Positions 52,025 through 64,000 of a DNA stretch of 64,000 nucleotides are shown here, one piece after another; within the stretch, counting starts at the first letter, position 1, and every line of letters begins with the position of its first letter. Source of the DNA: Batillaria attramentaria (Eukaryota; Mollusca; Gastropoda; Batillariidae); the NCBI GenBank assembly GCA_018292915.2, contig JACVVK020000213.1:544501-608500 (forward strand). The letters run 5' to 3'. Position numbers and translations under genes: made by a program. Under the pieces are notes generated by a model that was not told the DNA's origin, searched no databases, and was given only the letters and a program-made list of their open reading frames with translations.

Positions 52025-53513
52025 GAACTACCACTTTGTTTTACGGAATAGCTTTTTACCCTTTTAACGACCTGGCAGAGGCAAACTTTTACTTAGCCGC
52101 GAATTAGTCTTTGTTGCTTGCGCGGCGTTAAGCCCTAAATAACTAAGTAACTAATTGTAAGGGTCTTGATAATGCAGGTTTTGTTTTTTGTTTTGTTTTG
52201 GTTTGGGTTTTTTTTTTTTTTCTTCTTCTTCTTCTCGTGACTGACGTGGCTGCACTGTTCAGAAATATTGTTACTAGCGAAAAAAAAAAAAGAGTTGTTT
52301 CCTTACATTTGTTTCTATCTGTGTGAACATTGATACAAGATAGCCATGTGCGCGTTCAGCAGTTTTTGATTATTTTTATGATGGTTTTGCATTGTTCTTG
52401 TTGATACTGTTACATTGTGTCTTGAAGTGTCGAAGGCAAGTTTTCCCCCATGAGGGACATAATTGTTTTTTAGTCATACGTGTAATTCGAGGTCTTTTTT
52501 GTATGATTTAAATAATTATATTCAAGAATTTCTGGAGTAGTCCGTAAACAGATCTTAATATCTACTATTTCCAGTAAAATGAAAAAAAAAGTGTACTATT
52601 TCGTCTTTGTGTAAAGTTTTATGAAAGAAACCCCAAAAAACTTTTGTTATCAGCAGTGACTGGAAAACCGTTTTGTTGTTGTTGTTGTTTTAATTCATTT
52701 TTATCATTATGTTTGTCCAGGATCGACAAACTCGTGTTTTGCGGGCACTGTCTGTTAAGCACACAGCACTTTACTTAACGATGTGTTGAATTGCGATCAC
52801 ATCGATACTCAAGGGAACTAAGGTCTTACATGAAAGATGAAGTTTGTGGTTTGGTTTTTCAAGTGAATTATCGTGAATGCAGGTTTTTATGAGTATAATT
52901 TGCTTTCTGTCTTCCAAACAATTCGACTTATACTTTTGGTTTTGTTGCTGTTGTTTTGTTTTGGGGGGATTGTTTTTGAGAGGTTGTTTGTTTGCTTGTT
53001 TGTGTGTGCGTGCATGTGTGTGTGTGCGTGCGTTCGTGTGTGCGCGTGTGTGTGTTTTGTGGAAAGGGCGGTTTTTTTTTATTTTTTAAACATATATATA
53101 AAACACACAACAGAGAATAACAGGTCAGAATAATACAAGATACATATCAGGCGAACATAGTATTGCATATACGTTAGTTTATACCGCCCCGCCTCTCCCC
53201 ATCTCTCACACAGACACACACATCATGAGTTTGAAAATTACTTTGGGAAGTGGGTGTTTCAAATGTAGTTTTTTTAGTTTTTGAGATTTCTTGTGTTATT
53301 TTTGTACTTGTACGTTTCATCATTTACATTGATACAGGTTATTTGTGTTTGTCTTTCATCTCTGATTATTATCATCATCTATAGGTATCCAAGAGCAATT
53401 GAATATTTTTGCAAAACTTGAAATTACTTGTTCATATCTTAAAAAGTAAATCGATTTTGAGTGTTTTAATTACTTTTTCAGGTTTGTTGTTGTTGACTTT
53501 TGAATCAATTTTA

Positions 53514-53562
<49 letters not shown>

Positions 53563-53579
53563 GTACGTGTGTGTGTTGT

Positions 53580-53632
<53 letters not shown>

Positions 53633-53768
53633 GGTGTGTGCGCGCGCGTGTGTGTGCACAAATCTTGTAGTTGTCCCAAGTGATACAAATAAAATTCACG
53701 TCATTACAGCACATGAAGATTATTTCTCTCTATCTCTGTAACACACACACACACACACACACACACCG

Positions 53769-53823
<55 letters not shown>

Positions 53824-54905
53824 CTGCAAGACACTAGCACGGCCACAACTTTCCTCACAGGGGTGGAAGGAGGGGGTGAGGAACGAGTCGTGTGTTCAGA
53901 CACAAGCAGGCAACTCTTAAAACGACAACACCATTTTGTGTACATTCAGTTACATGTGTCTTTTATTCGTCGCGTACATATTTCGATCGAAAAGTTCTTC
54001 AATGCCACATCATATATAAATCCACATATTTTGACAAATAATGGCTTGTGTAACGGATGAAAAAATATAGACAGCTCAGTAGATATTGGTGATCTTTACG
54101 GAACGGCAGCTTCGGTTGATAAGAAAAGGCATGTGCAAGGGTCATCACACAGGCTCCTGAGATATCCAGTGCGTCATCGGGGAAGTTCCTGCTTGGAAAG
54201 AGTTCTGCCCCTTTGACTCAACCTATACCGATTTTGCAAAAGGGCCTAAGTGCTTAACAAATTCCTGTCGCTTATATGTCTTTATCACCAAACTATCGTA
54301 GCAATGTCATCAATAAATTGCAATGGCAAATCGCGGGTTAGGTGGCAGTATGACAAAGGGACAGAACTCTTTGACACCTTGCAGATTCCCCGGTGGCTCA
54401 GTGGGTCCATCACTCGGGCTCCTGTGGCTCAGCTCATATTTCACACTACAAGCACTTCATCATAAAAGTCTACTAATCACTCATGTAATGACGATGTCCT
54501 CATCGCTCGACCACCCAACATCATTCGCAAATTGTCAACATTTCTAACAAACATTTCTCTCTCTCTCAAAAACAAAAAACAAAAAAACAAACAAACAAAC
54601 AAACAAACAAAACCCACATACGAACGCCTCAGCCACTTTCTCACAACACTCACATCTGTCCAATTACCATACATGGAAAGACTGTATTTCTAGATTCACG
54701 CTCTGATCGCAGTTGTCATCATTATGGAATATGGAATACACTGTATTGCAAGTTCGAGTGAAAAATTGTACGAGCATAGCTCAAACGAGGCTGACAAGGG
54801 GTGGGTGGGTGTTGGGGAATTAACGTCTTTTTTCCACCACGTATCGACACTGACAACTACTGACAAACAGAATGAAGCTAAATACACAGGCGATGCTCTC
54901 TGAAT
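52025..54905. repeat. Intergenic region, no gene seen
   Basis: Starts with the probable 3' UTR of SEA-mucin gene 2. A retroelement-tail block (TTAGTCTTTGTTGCTTGCGC, GGCGTTAAGCCCTAAATAAC) is at 52098-52150. Further on there is a compound (GT)n tract at 53515-53655 with two TTGTACGTG interruptions, (CA)n at 53742-53820, (CAAA)n at 54580-54610, and a SINE family 1 end at 54800-54845 (minus). No polyadenylation site was assigned. Confidence 0.7.
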
Positions 54906-56148
54906 CTAGGACTCATTTTCCAAGACAAAGTAAACAGTCACGTATGCATCTCTGCAAAGTTGGCCTTTACATGTGACTGATATCTGACGAATGTTAGCTG
55001 ACTGCGCGGCACACGGATACAGTTGGTCGATTGCCACTGCGGAATAAGAGAGAAGCCAAAAATCACAATTAATCTTGAATTTGAGACGACAAGTGACTAC
55101 GGTTTTACAAAGCATTAACACAATCACACAGAACTACAGAATCATATGCAAGTAAGTTAGGGTTAATCCCAGCCTTCAACACCATTTAAACTATTTTAGA
55201 CCTGTTACGATGAACTCTGTACAAACTACCAAGAAACAAACTATCGGATCAACAGGACTGTCTGGTGTGCACTCCATCGTAGCTATAACTCGGAACGACA
55301 ATGTACTCTGATTTTGTGTTGTCCGAGACCCTGTCTTGCAAGAAGCATGTCTAACAGAACTTGACGTCCCAGCGGAACAAACGACACAAAACATTTGAAT
55401 AACGGAAGCATACATATGCTCATGCACCTGTAGAGAAAACTTGAAACAACAAACACACACACCCCCCCAACCCCCCCCCCCAAAAAAAAAACCAAAAAAA
55501 ACCCCACAAAAAACAACAACAAACAAAAAAACAAAAAAACAACAAACAAAACACAACAACCCCTCCCTCCCCCGAAAAAAAACAACCCAACAACAACAAC
55601 AACAATAGCAACACCACCAAAACAACAACAACAATCAATAGAAACAGATAAAACCCTCAACAACAACAACAACAACAAAAAAAACCAATGGCCTTAACAA
55701 TTCTCAAGATAAAAATCAAACTTAACGGAGTACATGATGATCGCACCCGCGCTACACGGTAGTAAGCAAAGGTATAACTTCAAAGGGAGGCCGCCCTCGC
55801 ACCGTGTCTATAACTAGCAAACCCTTGACAGTGTTCTGTCAGATCCCTTCACATTGTTTTATGCCTGGAGCGGTTGAGAGGTATAGTCTACCAGAAGCCC
55901 TGCCTTCAGCAGTCGTGCCATTGACAGTGACATGATCAAGGTATACAGAGGAGGCGACTGTCTACAGTACAAGGTGAGACGTACAAAGGACTGCTGTGAC
56001 TTCAATTGCGCAATATGGCAAATTATTGAAGAATATGAATTAACAGAATAACGTTTACAAAAATCCTCTTGTACAACAGTAATATGACATAACGTTCACA
56101 GAGACAGACATGGCAGTTTTCTGATTTCAATTTGAAACAACTCTGCAT

Positions 56149-56206
<58 letters not shown>

Positions 56207-56363
56207 CAGAGAGAGAGTTTGGGGGTTTAACGTCCTTTTCCACCACATACGGGTGATATCAAAGACGGGACACCGATGAAAAAGCCAGCACAAATACGAC
56301 AAACGAACTCACGACCCGAGCATTCGAAGTCCAACGCTCTACCATTCGGCCACCCCGGCTCCC

Positions 56364-56401
<38 letters not shown>

Positions 56402-57173
56402 AAACTTTATTTTTCAAGGATGAGATAATAGACGCACAGGTCTCTCTTACTATCTGTCCTTGCTACACTAGTGAACATACGAAATGCATCATCATTATCA
56501 TTATCAACACACATGTCAAAATCTCACTGATAGTTCCTCTTGGGACTGACACCCACCACAAGTGATCATGCGCTCCAAGTTCTGTACACGGTCTGTGTAC
56601 CGTAAGTACAAACTCTGTACAGAAAACATCAACAGAACCCTAGACCCCATCCTAACTTCGAAACGGAACCTGCACATGTTGCCGTCTGGAGGTTTCGATC
56701 TGTGAACGCGGTATGTGAAGGAGATACCTGAGGAGTTGAAATCAACCTGGCTTGACCATGACATACGCACAGTACTCTCTCTACATCTATACCTTGTAGG
56801 GGAAAACCTCTTTTTAAAAAAAAAACAAAACAAACTCCATCACACTCACTTACAAGTCAATCAGGCCGACAAAAAACTGGTCACCATCACCGTCTTCTAT
56901 ACAACCTTCTTAGTGCGTATACTGGGCAAGGCATGCAAGAGATGGGCGAATGCGAAATTTGACCAGGGTGGGTGGCTGTTTGGGAGTTGAACGTCCTTTT
57001 CCACCGCGTACGGGTGATATCAAAGACGGGGCAACGAGAAAAAGGCCAGGACAAATATTTGGCCTCAGCCGGGATTCGAACTCACGACCAGAGCATTGAG
57101 AGTCCAACACTCTACCATTCGGCCATCCCGGCTCCCCGCGGAATTTGACAAGCTGAAGTGCCTTGTCCGAGAG

Positions 57174-57238
<65 letters not shown>

Positions 57239-57969
57239 CAGACAGACAGAGATACAGACAGACGGACATAGCAAGGCATTCACACATTTATTTTCTGAAT
57301 GTTTGCCTCGGTCTGTGGTGGTCCGCCACTCAAAACAACAACAACAACACTCGCACGCTTTGTTCTGGCTTCGTTGGGCGAGCGACGAGGAAGGTGGGAA
57401 GAGAACAGGGATGGGAACGGGGAAGGGGGAAGGGACAGCTAGGTGGAAAGAGCATGTGGGTGCAGGAACACGAGGTGGTGCTGTATAAAATCTGAGAATA
57501 CACGTGCGCACTTTCTTAGTTCCGCAATGATGCACTGCGGTTCAACGACACTGCACAAAAAGCTTTCTTCTAACAAACCCACGTATGCACACACACAAAA
57601 ATTCACACCCGTTTTTACGGCAAGTGCAGACGAAGAGGACGGCCTCCGAAATGGTCAGCAGAATAGGTGGATTTTAATGGTCCTTTTCCATCACTTAAAC
57701 GTGATATCGAAGACGGGCCAATAAGAAAAAAAAAAGGCCAGCACAAATATTTGGCCCTCGCCGGGAATCAAACTCATAACCCGGGCATTTGGTCAGCATG
57801 AGAAGAAAAACTTTGCAAGCAGCAATCATAGCGTTGCGTGTATTTAGGGTCTACAACTTTACAGCCGCGCGATCACACCGCAGACCTGCTGCGACTAAAA
57901 AAAAATTCCCCAAAACAACACCTGGTGAAAATAAATGCAAAAACTGAAGTTTGCGTGAGATATGCTGCC

Positions 57970-58057
<88 letters not shown>

Positions 58058-59127
58058 CGTGTGCGTATGCGTATGCGTGTGTGTTTCTGTGGTGTGCGTG
58101 CGTGCGTGCTGGCAGTGAATTTTATGGCATTTCCAATTTGATGCAACTCAAAAAATGCCATCTGAGCCGTCTCGACCCCCCCCCCCCCCCTCTCCCCTTC
58201 CCCTTACCTCCCCCACTTCACGCACCCTGACACGAAGGTATAGCAAGCCTTAACAGTTGTTATTAGCGGTGACAAGGAGGAAACACGATTCAATGTGAAT
58301 GCTGTAAGACGAAAGAGACAGTTTGAAAGAAAGACAGGGCTGTCTCACAATAGACTGTGCTTGATAGCAAACACGAAAACGGTGAGTTTTCTTGAGGTAA
58401 ACAAAACTAACAATTACTAGATGACTGGCATTTGAATCAACATGCGGTGCGGCGAAATGAATCAATGCCTATTTGTTCAAAATCATGAACCGGTGGCTAT
58501 AGCAAAAGAAAAAGATTCGAGCATACATGAAAGTAAAGGAAGCAGTCACGAGTGTGTTCATCGGCCAAAAATCCGTTTGCAGAAATATCGCACAAGACAC
58601 AATTAAGGCAACATGATCATGTACATGTACAATCAAACAGACTGCAATCGTTAAATGACACAACGTTGCAATTGCCATGGAAAATGCAAATCAGCTTTCA
58701 GTATTTCAATTCTCCAGTTTTCAACAGAGCATAAAATGCCCTAAATGGGTTACAAGGCTATGAACGACATTAAAACAACGGAACGAAACCCGTCTATATA
58801 ATTAAAATGAAAAGCTTGACAAAGAACCAACCTGGTAAATATACCAGACAAACGTAACCACACCTAAATCTTCGACTACGTAACGATTACGTATGAAACT
58901 GCGCGTGCAAGTGAAAATGAAAATACGAAACTACAGCAGTGATGACAATCAAAAACATAAATCTTTGTATACACGTGTATATAGATGAAAGATTTGTTTG
59001 GAAGGCAAAAGTCTGTCAATTAATGCACAAACTGTCTTCACCATCCGGGCCACAGTTCCCCGGCTTTGTAAGAAATGTTCGTGAGGACGGACAGGCGAAC
59101 GGACAGCCAGCCAAATAAATGTCACAT
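54906..59127 (-). CDS. Candidate multi-exon gene for a Cys-rich secreted protein, unrecognised
   Basis: A chain of minus-strand exons with good borders and matching phases: 59042-59127 (phase 2 to 1; CDIYLAGCPFACPSS, NCGPD), 58208-58301 (1 to 2; acceptor TCTTACAG, donor GTAAGG; ACYTFVSGCVKWG), 56528-56699 (2 to 0; acceptor TTCACAG, donor GTGAGA; GNMCRFRFEV, GSRVLLMFSVQSLYL), 55230-55427 (phase 0; acceptor TCTACAG, donor GTAGTT; VVCSAGTSSSVRHASCKTG). A last exon at 54906-55036 fits best in phase 1 (ISVTCKGQLCRDAYVTVYFV, stop), which does not match the phase-0 donor, so that join is unsure. The C-x-F-x-F-E-V...LLMFSV pattern is faintly CUB-like. The 5' end is not found. Each frame alone could be chance; the phase agreement is what supports a gene. 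Confidence 0.35.
56155..56460. repeat. (GA)n tracts flanking a SINE, followed by a GA-associated repeat
   Basis: (GA)n at 56155-56217, SINE at 56218-56363, (GA)n at 56365-56399, then AAACTTTATTTTTCAAGGAT, the same motif that follows (GA)n at 5173-5510 and 12055-12175. Confidence 0.85.
56218..56363 (-). mobile_element. SINE family 1
   Basis: TTTGGGGGTTTAACGTCCTT, GATATCAAAGACGGGACACC and the reversed tRNA-like head (CGAGCATTCGAAGTCCAACG, TACCATTCGGCCACCCCGGC). Slightly shortened between body and head. Confidence 0.85.
56969..57136 (-). mobile_element. SINE family 1
   Basis: Near full-length copy: GGGTGGCTGTTTGGGAGTTG, TCAAAGACGGGGCAACGAGA, and the head (CAGCCGGGATTCGAACTCAC, CTCTACCATTCGGCCATCCC). 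A (GA)n tract of about 55 bp follows at 57179-57234. Confidence 0.85.
57664..57795 (-). mobile_element. SINE family 1, partial
   Basis: GGATTTTAATGGTCCTTTTC, GATATCGAAGACGGGCCAAT and GCCGGGAATCAAACTCATAA follow family order. The A-box end of the head is lost after GGGCATTTG. Confidence 0.75.
57972..58060. repeat. (GT)n(GA)n microsatellite
   Basis: (GT)n of about 60 bp joined to (GA)n of about 24 bp, then GTGTGCGTATGCGTATGCGT. Confidence 0.9.
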
Positions 59128-59176
59128 CTGCAGCAGTGCACAAGATTGTGTGCACGAGTAGCACGAAGCCGACCAT

Positions 59177-59455
59177 GTGCGTCAGTCACTATCCTGCCCC
59201 CTAAACTGTGGAACTCTCTTCCTTAGTCAGTGCAGGAGGAAGTTAACATCAATGCTTTCCGAAGAAGACAATCCTTCAACTTATCGTCCCATCAAACTTT
59301 TACCCCCCCCCCCCCCCCCCCCCCCCAGCAGAGAAGTTCTCTCCCTGGGCTTGCAAACCTCTCCTGAAGCTCCGTGAGCACTCAAGTTAGAGCGGAGCCG
59401 TGCGCTGTATCGTCTTCTTTTTTGCATCATCATCATCATCATCATCATCATCCAC
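59177..59455 (+). mobile_element. LINE 3' end with (CAT)n tail
   Basis: Encodes a decayed C-terminus of a non-LTR retrotransposon protein (PLNCGTLF in the open frame; PKLWNSLP in the shifted frame, then an FRRR-like stretch), a C-run at 59304-59326, the CCGTGAGCACTCAAGTTAGA tail also found at 11098, and (CAT)n. It contains a stop and frame changes. Confidence 0.65.
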
Positions 59456-59767
59456 TACAAAGGAAAACAACACACAAGAAAACACGCATGTATCCTACGC
59501 CGTGCCCATGTGGGCAAGTGTTAAAACGTGCTCAGCACGTGTTCAGCACATGTAGTGTTGGCAGGTTGCGTCCGGCTTATAGTCACCATCCGGCATACAG
59601 TAAACGAGTGGACAGAAGTACATGTACCTCATCCTGGGAAGATGGAACGACGCAGATCAGACTCACATGGATCTACACTCATGCTTTTGTCCAAAATAAA
59701 AAAAAAAAAAAATCTGCGTTAACGATGACGCAATCAAAATGTCAAAATGACGTGACGTGAATTAATC

Positions 59768-60466
59768 TCAAAATGACGTTTTCCTCGGTCGCATTACCAA
59801 CTCTCGCTCTGCCTCGCGTAGAATTTCGTGGTCGATGGTTTGTTTGCCCATTTCTATCTGGTGGACTATTTCCTCTGGCGGGACGCTCCGTTCGTAGCGG
59901 CGCTGCACGAACGGGAGAAGATACAACATGGCGCCGCTGACTGCGATCAGCGCCCCCATCACGTTGAAGGATATGTCGTAACTTCCGGTCCAGTCGCACA
60001 TCCAGCCTGCAACACAGACGTTGGCGTATTACAGACGACTCCTCAGTTATATACGATTATGGCGAATTATACAAACGGGTGTCTGGCTGTCACATTCAGA
60101 ATCATACGACAAGAGGAGAAACGACGTGGTTGGAGCTGCACTGTCCAAACGCACACTGAACACGTTTGTGTCTGCCGTTTCCCGTTAACCGTGTATGCCC
60201 AACGGCCAAGGCAGAACTGAGAAGGCCCAAAGCAGCCTCTGTAGGCGGGTATTTCCCCGTCGACGTATGCCATTCTGGGCCTCCCATGCCAGCGTTCACC
60301 TTTTGTAGAAAACTCCCAGAGTCCGTAACGATAAATCATTGCACAGTGGGACCCATGGCTGCCTTGACTGGACGCTATCCACCCGAATGCAATGCCAATG
60401 CCTCCATCTCCACTGTCAGACTTGATGTGATCAGTTTGTGTGTTGAGGAAAAAACACTGCCTACAA

Positions 60467-60533
<67 letters not shown>

Positions 60534-63508
60534 CTTACCAGCTAATGGGGGACCGATGAATGTAGCGGCCCCTTGGAACAGCAGCAGAAGACCGAAAGAG
60601 TTGGTCAGTTTGTCAATCCCCAGCAGGTCAACAAGAACCACTGACGTCAGCGACACGTACACACCTGTCGGACAATTTTGTTCTAGTTAATTCACCGCCT
60701 CTGTTTTTGTGATGTGAATTTCTGTTTATGATAAATCGGGCTTATAAGCAAGAGAAGTAATACTACATGGTACTGTGCCAAGTTTTTCGAGATTCAAGTA
60801 CTGTTCCAATGCAAGCATTTGCACTTCTTGGTGCTCCAATTTTCATGACGTAGCCGATCAACTTGTGGAATGCCATCACGATTTTCGCCTCAGTCTTCGT
60901 GTGCATTTTTGGCACTGATAAAAATTAAAACGATCAGGATTAATGTAAAAACAACAACATAAAAATCATTCATATCTCTCTGATAAATGATATAACTGAC
61001 CATATACTTCATCTGTTTAATCCCTCACTCACGTCTGCACTACCAGTAGTAAGGAATAAGCAACGTTGGTCATATGCTGCGAACTGGTTTATTGAGCCTA
61101 GGAGATGACAAGTTTCAATATTTGCTGTATATGCACGTACTATTTATATTTGTTATACCTAATTTTAACTGGTATATCTTTTACGCTTTTTGTTTTGCAA
61201 GTATTCTGCCAGCATCAACAACAAGGTCGTAAGTACCATGGGCTTGTGAAGTGCTTCGGCAGTTTTTTCCCCTGAACTTGACAGTAGTATTAGCATTACT
61301 GACACAAAACTGAAAGACAATCGACAGCATCGTCCGAAAACAGACCTCCGTCATGGTGAGTGACTTACCGATGAAGATGCCAAAAACAGCAGCGTATGTG
61401 ATGAGAAGCTCGTAGCTGCCGCCAACAAAAGGACTGAGTGCAGTCGCCACGCCACAGATAGTCAGGGCCGTGTTGTACAGCATCAAACGATTCACCCAGC
61501 GAAGGTCGGCCATGAAGCCAAAGACAACTCGGCCAAGTGTGTTGGCGATCCCAATTGTCGACAGCAACCAAGCCGCTTTCACTTCGTCAATGCCTGGTAA
61601 ATGGTTGCAGAGAGAAACATATTTTCTTTGGTGACTTGATGGCACGTACACACGCACGCACAAACACCGCCAAACCAACCTCTAGTTGGAAGCCACGAAC
61701 ACACAGGGCTTGTGGTAGATATTTTTTCTGAGGGTCAGCATGACTTCCAGCAGAAAAATCTGAGGGTCAGCCTACTCTAACAGACATAAACGCCGTACAT
61801 TTCAGAGTGTCTGTGGCGACTGCTCTGACGATCGATCGCCGAAGATTGAAACTGAAACTGTGAAAGCTGTGCATCATGCTATCAAATTTAATTATCACGC
61901 GACGCACTCCTGCTCCAAAATTTTAAAATCTGTGCGTCAGTAAAACCTCCAGTGATTTTTTTTCTGCGTCATTTCGTGATTTCTGTGCGTCAATAATAAT
62001 AATAATAATAATAATAATAGAATATTTATATAGCGTCTAACCTTATCTAAGCTCTAGGCGCTTTACATAAAATACATATTTATTCATATTAAGGCATTAA
62101 AAACTAACAAACAGATAAAAAACAGATAAAAAACAGATAAAACACTAATAAAAAAACACACACACACACACGTTCCCTGCGCACACGCACTCACACCAGC
62201 AGAACGACAACATGGCACGGCTATGAGAGGGTGAAGAGATGCGTTTTCAGTCGGGACCTGAAGGTTTCCTTGTTTGAACTGTTTCTGATTGTAAGAGGGA
62301 GCTGATTCCAAGTAACAGGGGCCTGGTAACGGAAGGAACGCTGACCGAATGATTTAGTTCTGCAGGAGGGAATCTGGAATGTATAGGTGTCAGAGGATGA
62401 ACGCAGTTGTCGGGAGGGAGTGTAGATGTGAAGGAGATCAGAAAGGTATTGAGGGCCAGTGCCACTGACTGAACTGAAGCAGATTGATGAGACAGTTTGT
62501 GCGTTAACACAAGCCCTGACACAGCACCACACCATTACCCCTTCCACAAACTGACAGATAGTATGGGTTGACGTACTTTTAAAACGCAGCCTGCAAGTCT
62601 AAAACTTCAAAGACACTAGACACTAGAAATTCTGTGTGAAGTTTCATGCGAAAACCAGTACCTCCCCACTGACGCAATTTAAGGGTCTTTGCTGCCGGGT
62701 GCGATTATCATCATGTTTGTGTGTTTTGCTTGTTTGTTTGGCTTTTTCAATTGAAACGGCCGTCAGGTCAATGGGGAAAGTTTTTGAAAAGAAAATACCA
62801 CCACCACCACCACCACCACCACCACAAACAACATCACCACCACCAACAACGAACAAATAAACAAACAAATCAAGCAGAGTGCTGGGATAAGAGGAGCACT
62901 GCAAGCTTTCGCATTCAGGCACGCTGGCTATTTCACACCCTGCGCACCGAAGCTAGCAATCCACGCCATTGCCATGCAAACAGCAGGCGAACCTCCCTGT
63001 GTCCTACCGACTGAGCGTGACGGCCAGGATCCTTCTGCCCTACTACAAAATAACTCACTCAACTTACCTGCCAGTTTGGCTCTGTCTGGAAGGAAGATGA
63101 AAGGCATGTTGAAGCCGATGGAGGTGAAGAAGTTGGAGATTGCGAACATGAGAAAGACAGGGTTCTTGAGGAGGGAGAGCGACATCATCTGTCGGAAGGC
63201 CTCAGTGAACTCTAAAGGCACAGCGAAACCAAAGCACGTGGGCGTTTCTGACTCCTGGTCCTCCAGGGCCTGCAGCACACAAGGAATGTTACTGTGTAAT
63301 AATACTGATAAAAAGGAGAAGAAGAAGACGAAGAAAAAGAAGAAGAACTAAACCTAGCTGCAAGGATGAAGGCCGGGTCAGCTCAGCTATTCAAGTTCGG
63401 AAGTTAGACTTGCGATTTTATTGTATTTTATTTCTGTAATTTTGTTTTTTCGCGGGCCGACCATTTCCAAAGCAGAGTGGCGTAAAGCCTGACTACCCGG
63501 AGGACCCC

Positions 63509-63539
<31 letters not shown>

Positions 63540-64000
63540 ACACCTCCGGCCAGAATGAACTGTGTAACGTACGTGTTTGGAAGATAAAAACACTCGAATA
63601 TGATGGAATAGAACCCCCGACATCTCGCACTAGTCGTTCCACCACTAACGCTACCACCACCACCACCACCATTACTACTACGAGTACGAAAACTCACGTC
63701 AGGAATGGAGGTGATGCTGGTGATGTAGAGGTCATGGTGTGATCGGAACATGGGAATGTTGAGCAGACTACCGCTGTAGAAGACGTCTTTCCTCCCCACG
63801 GGTCTGGCGGAGGGGGACGTGCTCCCTCCTGACATGGAAAACTGCCGTTCCCGCAATAACCGCGCCACCCCGTCTGATGGCGTTTTCTTCATGCGGTGAA
63901 GGGCCCCGTCTGACTTGGCGAAGTGCGCCGGTGACCCGTTGCTAGGCAGCGGCAGGTGGTGAGGGCTGTTGCTAAGCAACGTTTTCTGCAACTCAGCGTT
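59768..64000 (-). CDS. Monocarboxylate-transporter-like MFS protein (SLC16 family), C-terminal part
   Basis: Proton-linked or related small-molecule transporter of the plasma membrane; substrate not predictable here. Exons on the minus strand: 63698 to beyond 64000 (partial, in frame), 63068-63269, 61369-61593, 60539-60664, 59768-60006; phases agree (0, then 1, 1, 1). The visible 364 residues start with the large cytosolic loop ([40 protein letters not shown]), then TM7 ([20 protein letters not shown]), TM8-9 with the family motif [22 protein letters not shown]10-11 ([34 protein letters not shown]), TM12 ([20 protein letters not shown]) and a charged tail ending RPRKTSF. The loop signature and [20 protein letters not shown] resemble the MCT9/12/14-like invertebrate group. 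The N-terminal six helices lie outside the window. Introns carry a LINE end and a SINE. Confidence 0.92.
60469..60532. repeat. (CA)n tract directly after a splice donor of the transporter gene
   Basis: On the minus strand the donor GTAAGT (60533-60538) is followed at once by CACACA repeats for about 64 bp. Confidence 0.9.
61990..62530 (-). mobile_element. LINE 3' end with GCGCTATATAAAT(ATT)n tail
   Basis: On the minus strand it encodes the C-terminus of a non-LTR retrotransposon protein: [53 protein letters not shown] 3' UTR with AAAGCGCCTAGAGCTTAGAT and GACGCTATATAAATATTCT ends in (ATT)n. The tail resembles the SINE tails at 42398-42450, 45968-46015 and 26960-26998. It lies in an intron of the transporter gene, same orientation. 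Confidence 0.85.
63370..63553 (-). mobile_element. SINE family 3, partial, with C-run and (CA)n
   Basis: GGGTCAGCTCAGCTATTCAA and CAAAGCAGAGTGGCGTAAAG, then CCGGAGGACC run into a C-run and (CA)n at 63505-63543, and ACCTCCGGCCAGAATGAAC follows. Same order as the copy at 16558-16862. Confidence 0.65.

Noticed and set aside
55283..55678. Minus-strand frames with long poly-Leu/Val stretches, suggestive of membrane helices
   Set aside because: The hydrophobic stretch is translated (CAA)n and A-rich sequence (55440-55680). Only the part after the acceptor at 55428 was considered as a candidate exon.

Overview
The window is eukaryotic nuclear DNA: multi-exon genes with GT-AG introns, many long (CA)n/(GT)n and (GA)n microsatellites, several tRNA-derived SINE families, LINE 3' ends and MITE-like inverted-repeat elements. 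Gene content (an animal-type ATG16L1, an SLC16-type transporter, SEA-domain mucins) together with the repeat style suggests a marine lophotrochozoan, most likely a gastropod mollusc. The species is an inference; the sequence alone does not fix it.

Layout. 1-18.7 kb is mostly repeat-rich non-coding DNA with two weak exon candidates on the minus strand (555-737 and 9063-9179). 18,754-32,028 (minus) is a complete ATG16L1 gene; I could join 17 coding exons in phase to a 550-residue protein. One of its introns holds a complete THAP zinc-finger ORF and a frameshifted SAP-like exon, and other introns hold SINEs, a hAT-like MITE and a perfect 40-bp-arm hairpin. 33,576-41,567 (plus) and 43,298-52,024 (plus) are two tandem paralogous genes. 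Each encodes a type II membrane protein: short or repeat-bearing cytoplasmic N-terminus, one membrane helix, a juxtamembrane SEA domain with the canonical G/SVVV autoproteolysis motif, then a very long C-terminal tandem-repeat (mucin-like) ectodomain. Exon phases match one for one (exon 4 is 104 bp in both), but the repeat ectodomains are unrelated: the first is a very acidic decapeptide array with an N-glycosylation sequon in almost every unit, the second is Thr/Pro-rich mucin followed by Arg/Pro-rich basic arrays. 54,906-59,127 (minus) holds a phase-consistent chain of candidate exons for a Cys-rich secreted protein that I do not recognise. 59,768-64,000 (minus) is the C-terminal part of a monocarboxylate-transporter-like (SLC16/MFS) gene running off the right edge.

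ATG16L1 and the first SEA-mucin gene are arranged head to head about 1.5 kb apart. The two SEA-mucins form the most distinctive system here: a tandem duplicate in which membrane anchor, SEA domain and intron phases are kept while the secreted or shed repeat domain has been replaced outright, leaving products of opposite charge. Several microsatellites sit within about 10 nt of splice sites in three of the genes.
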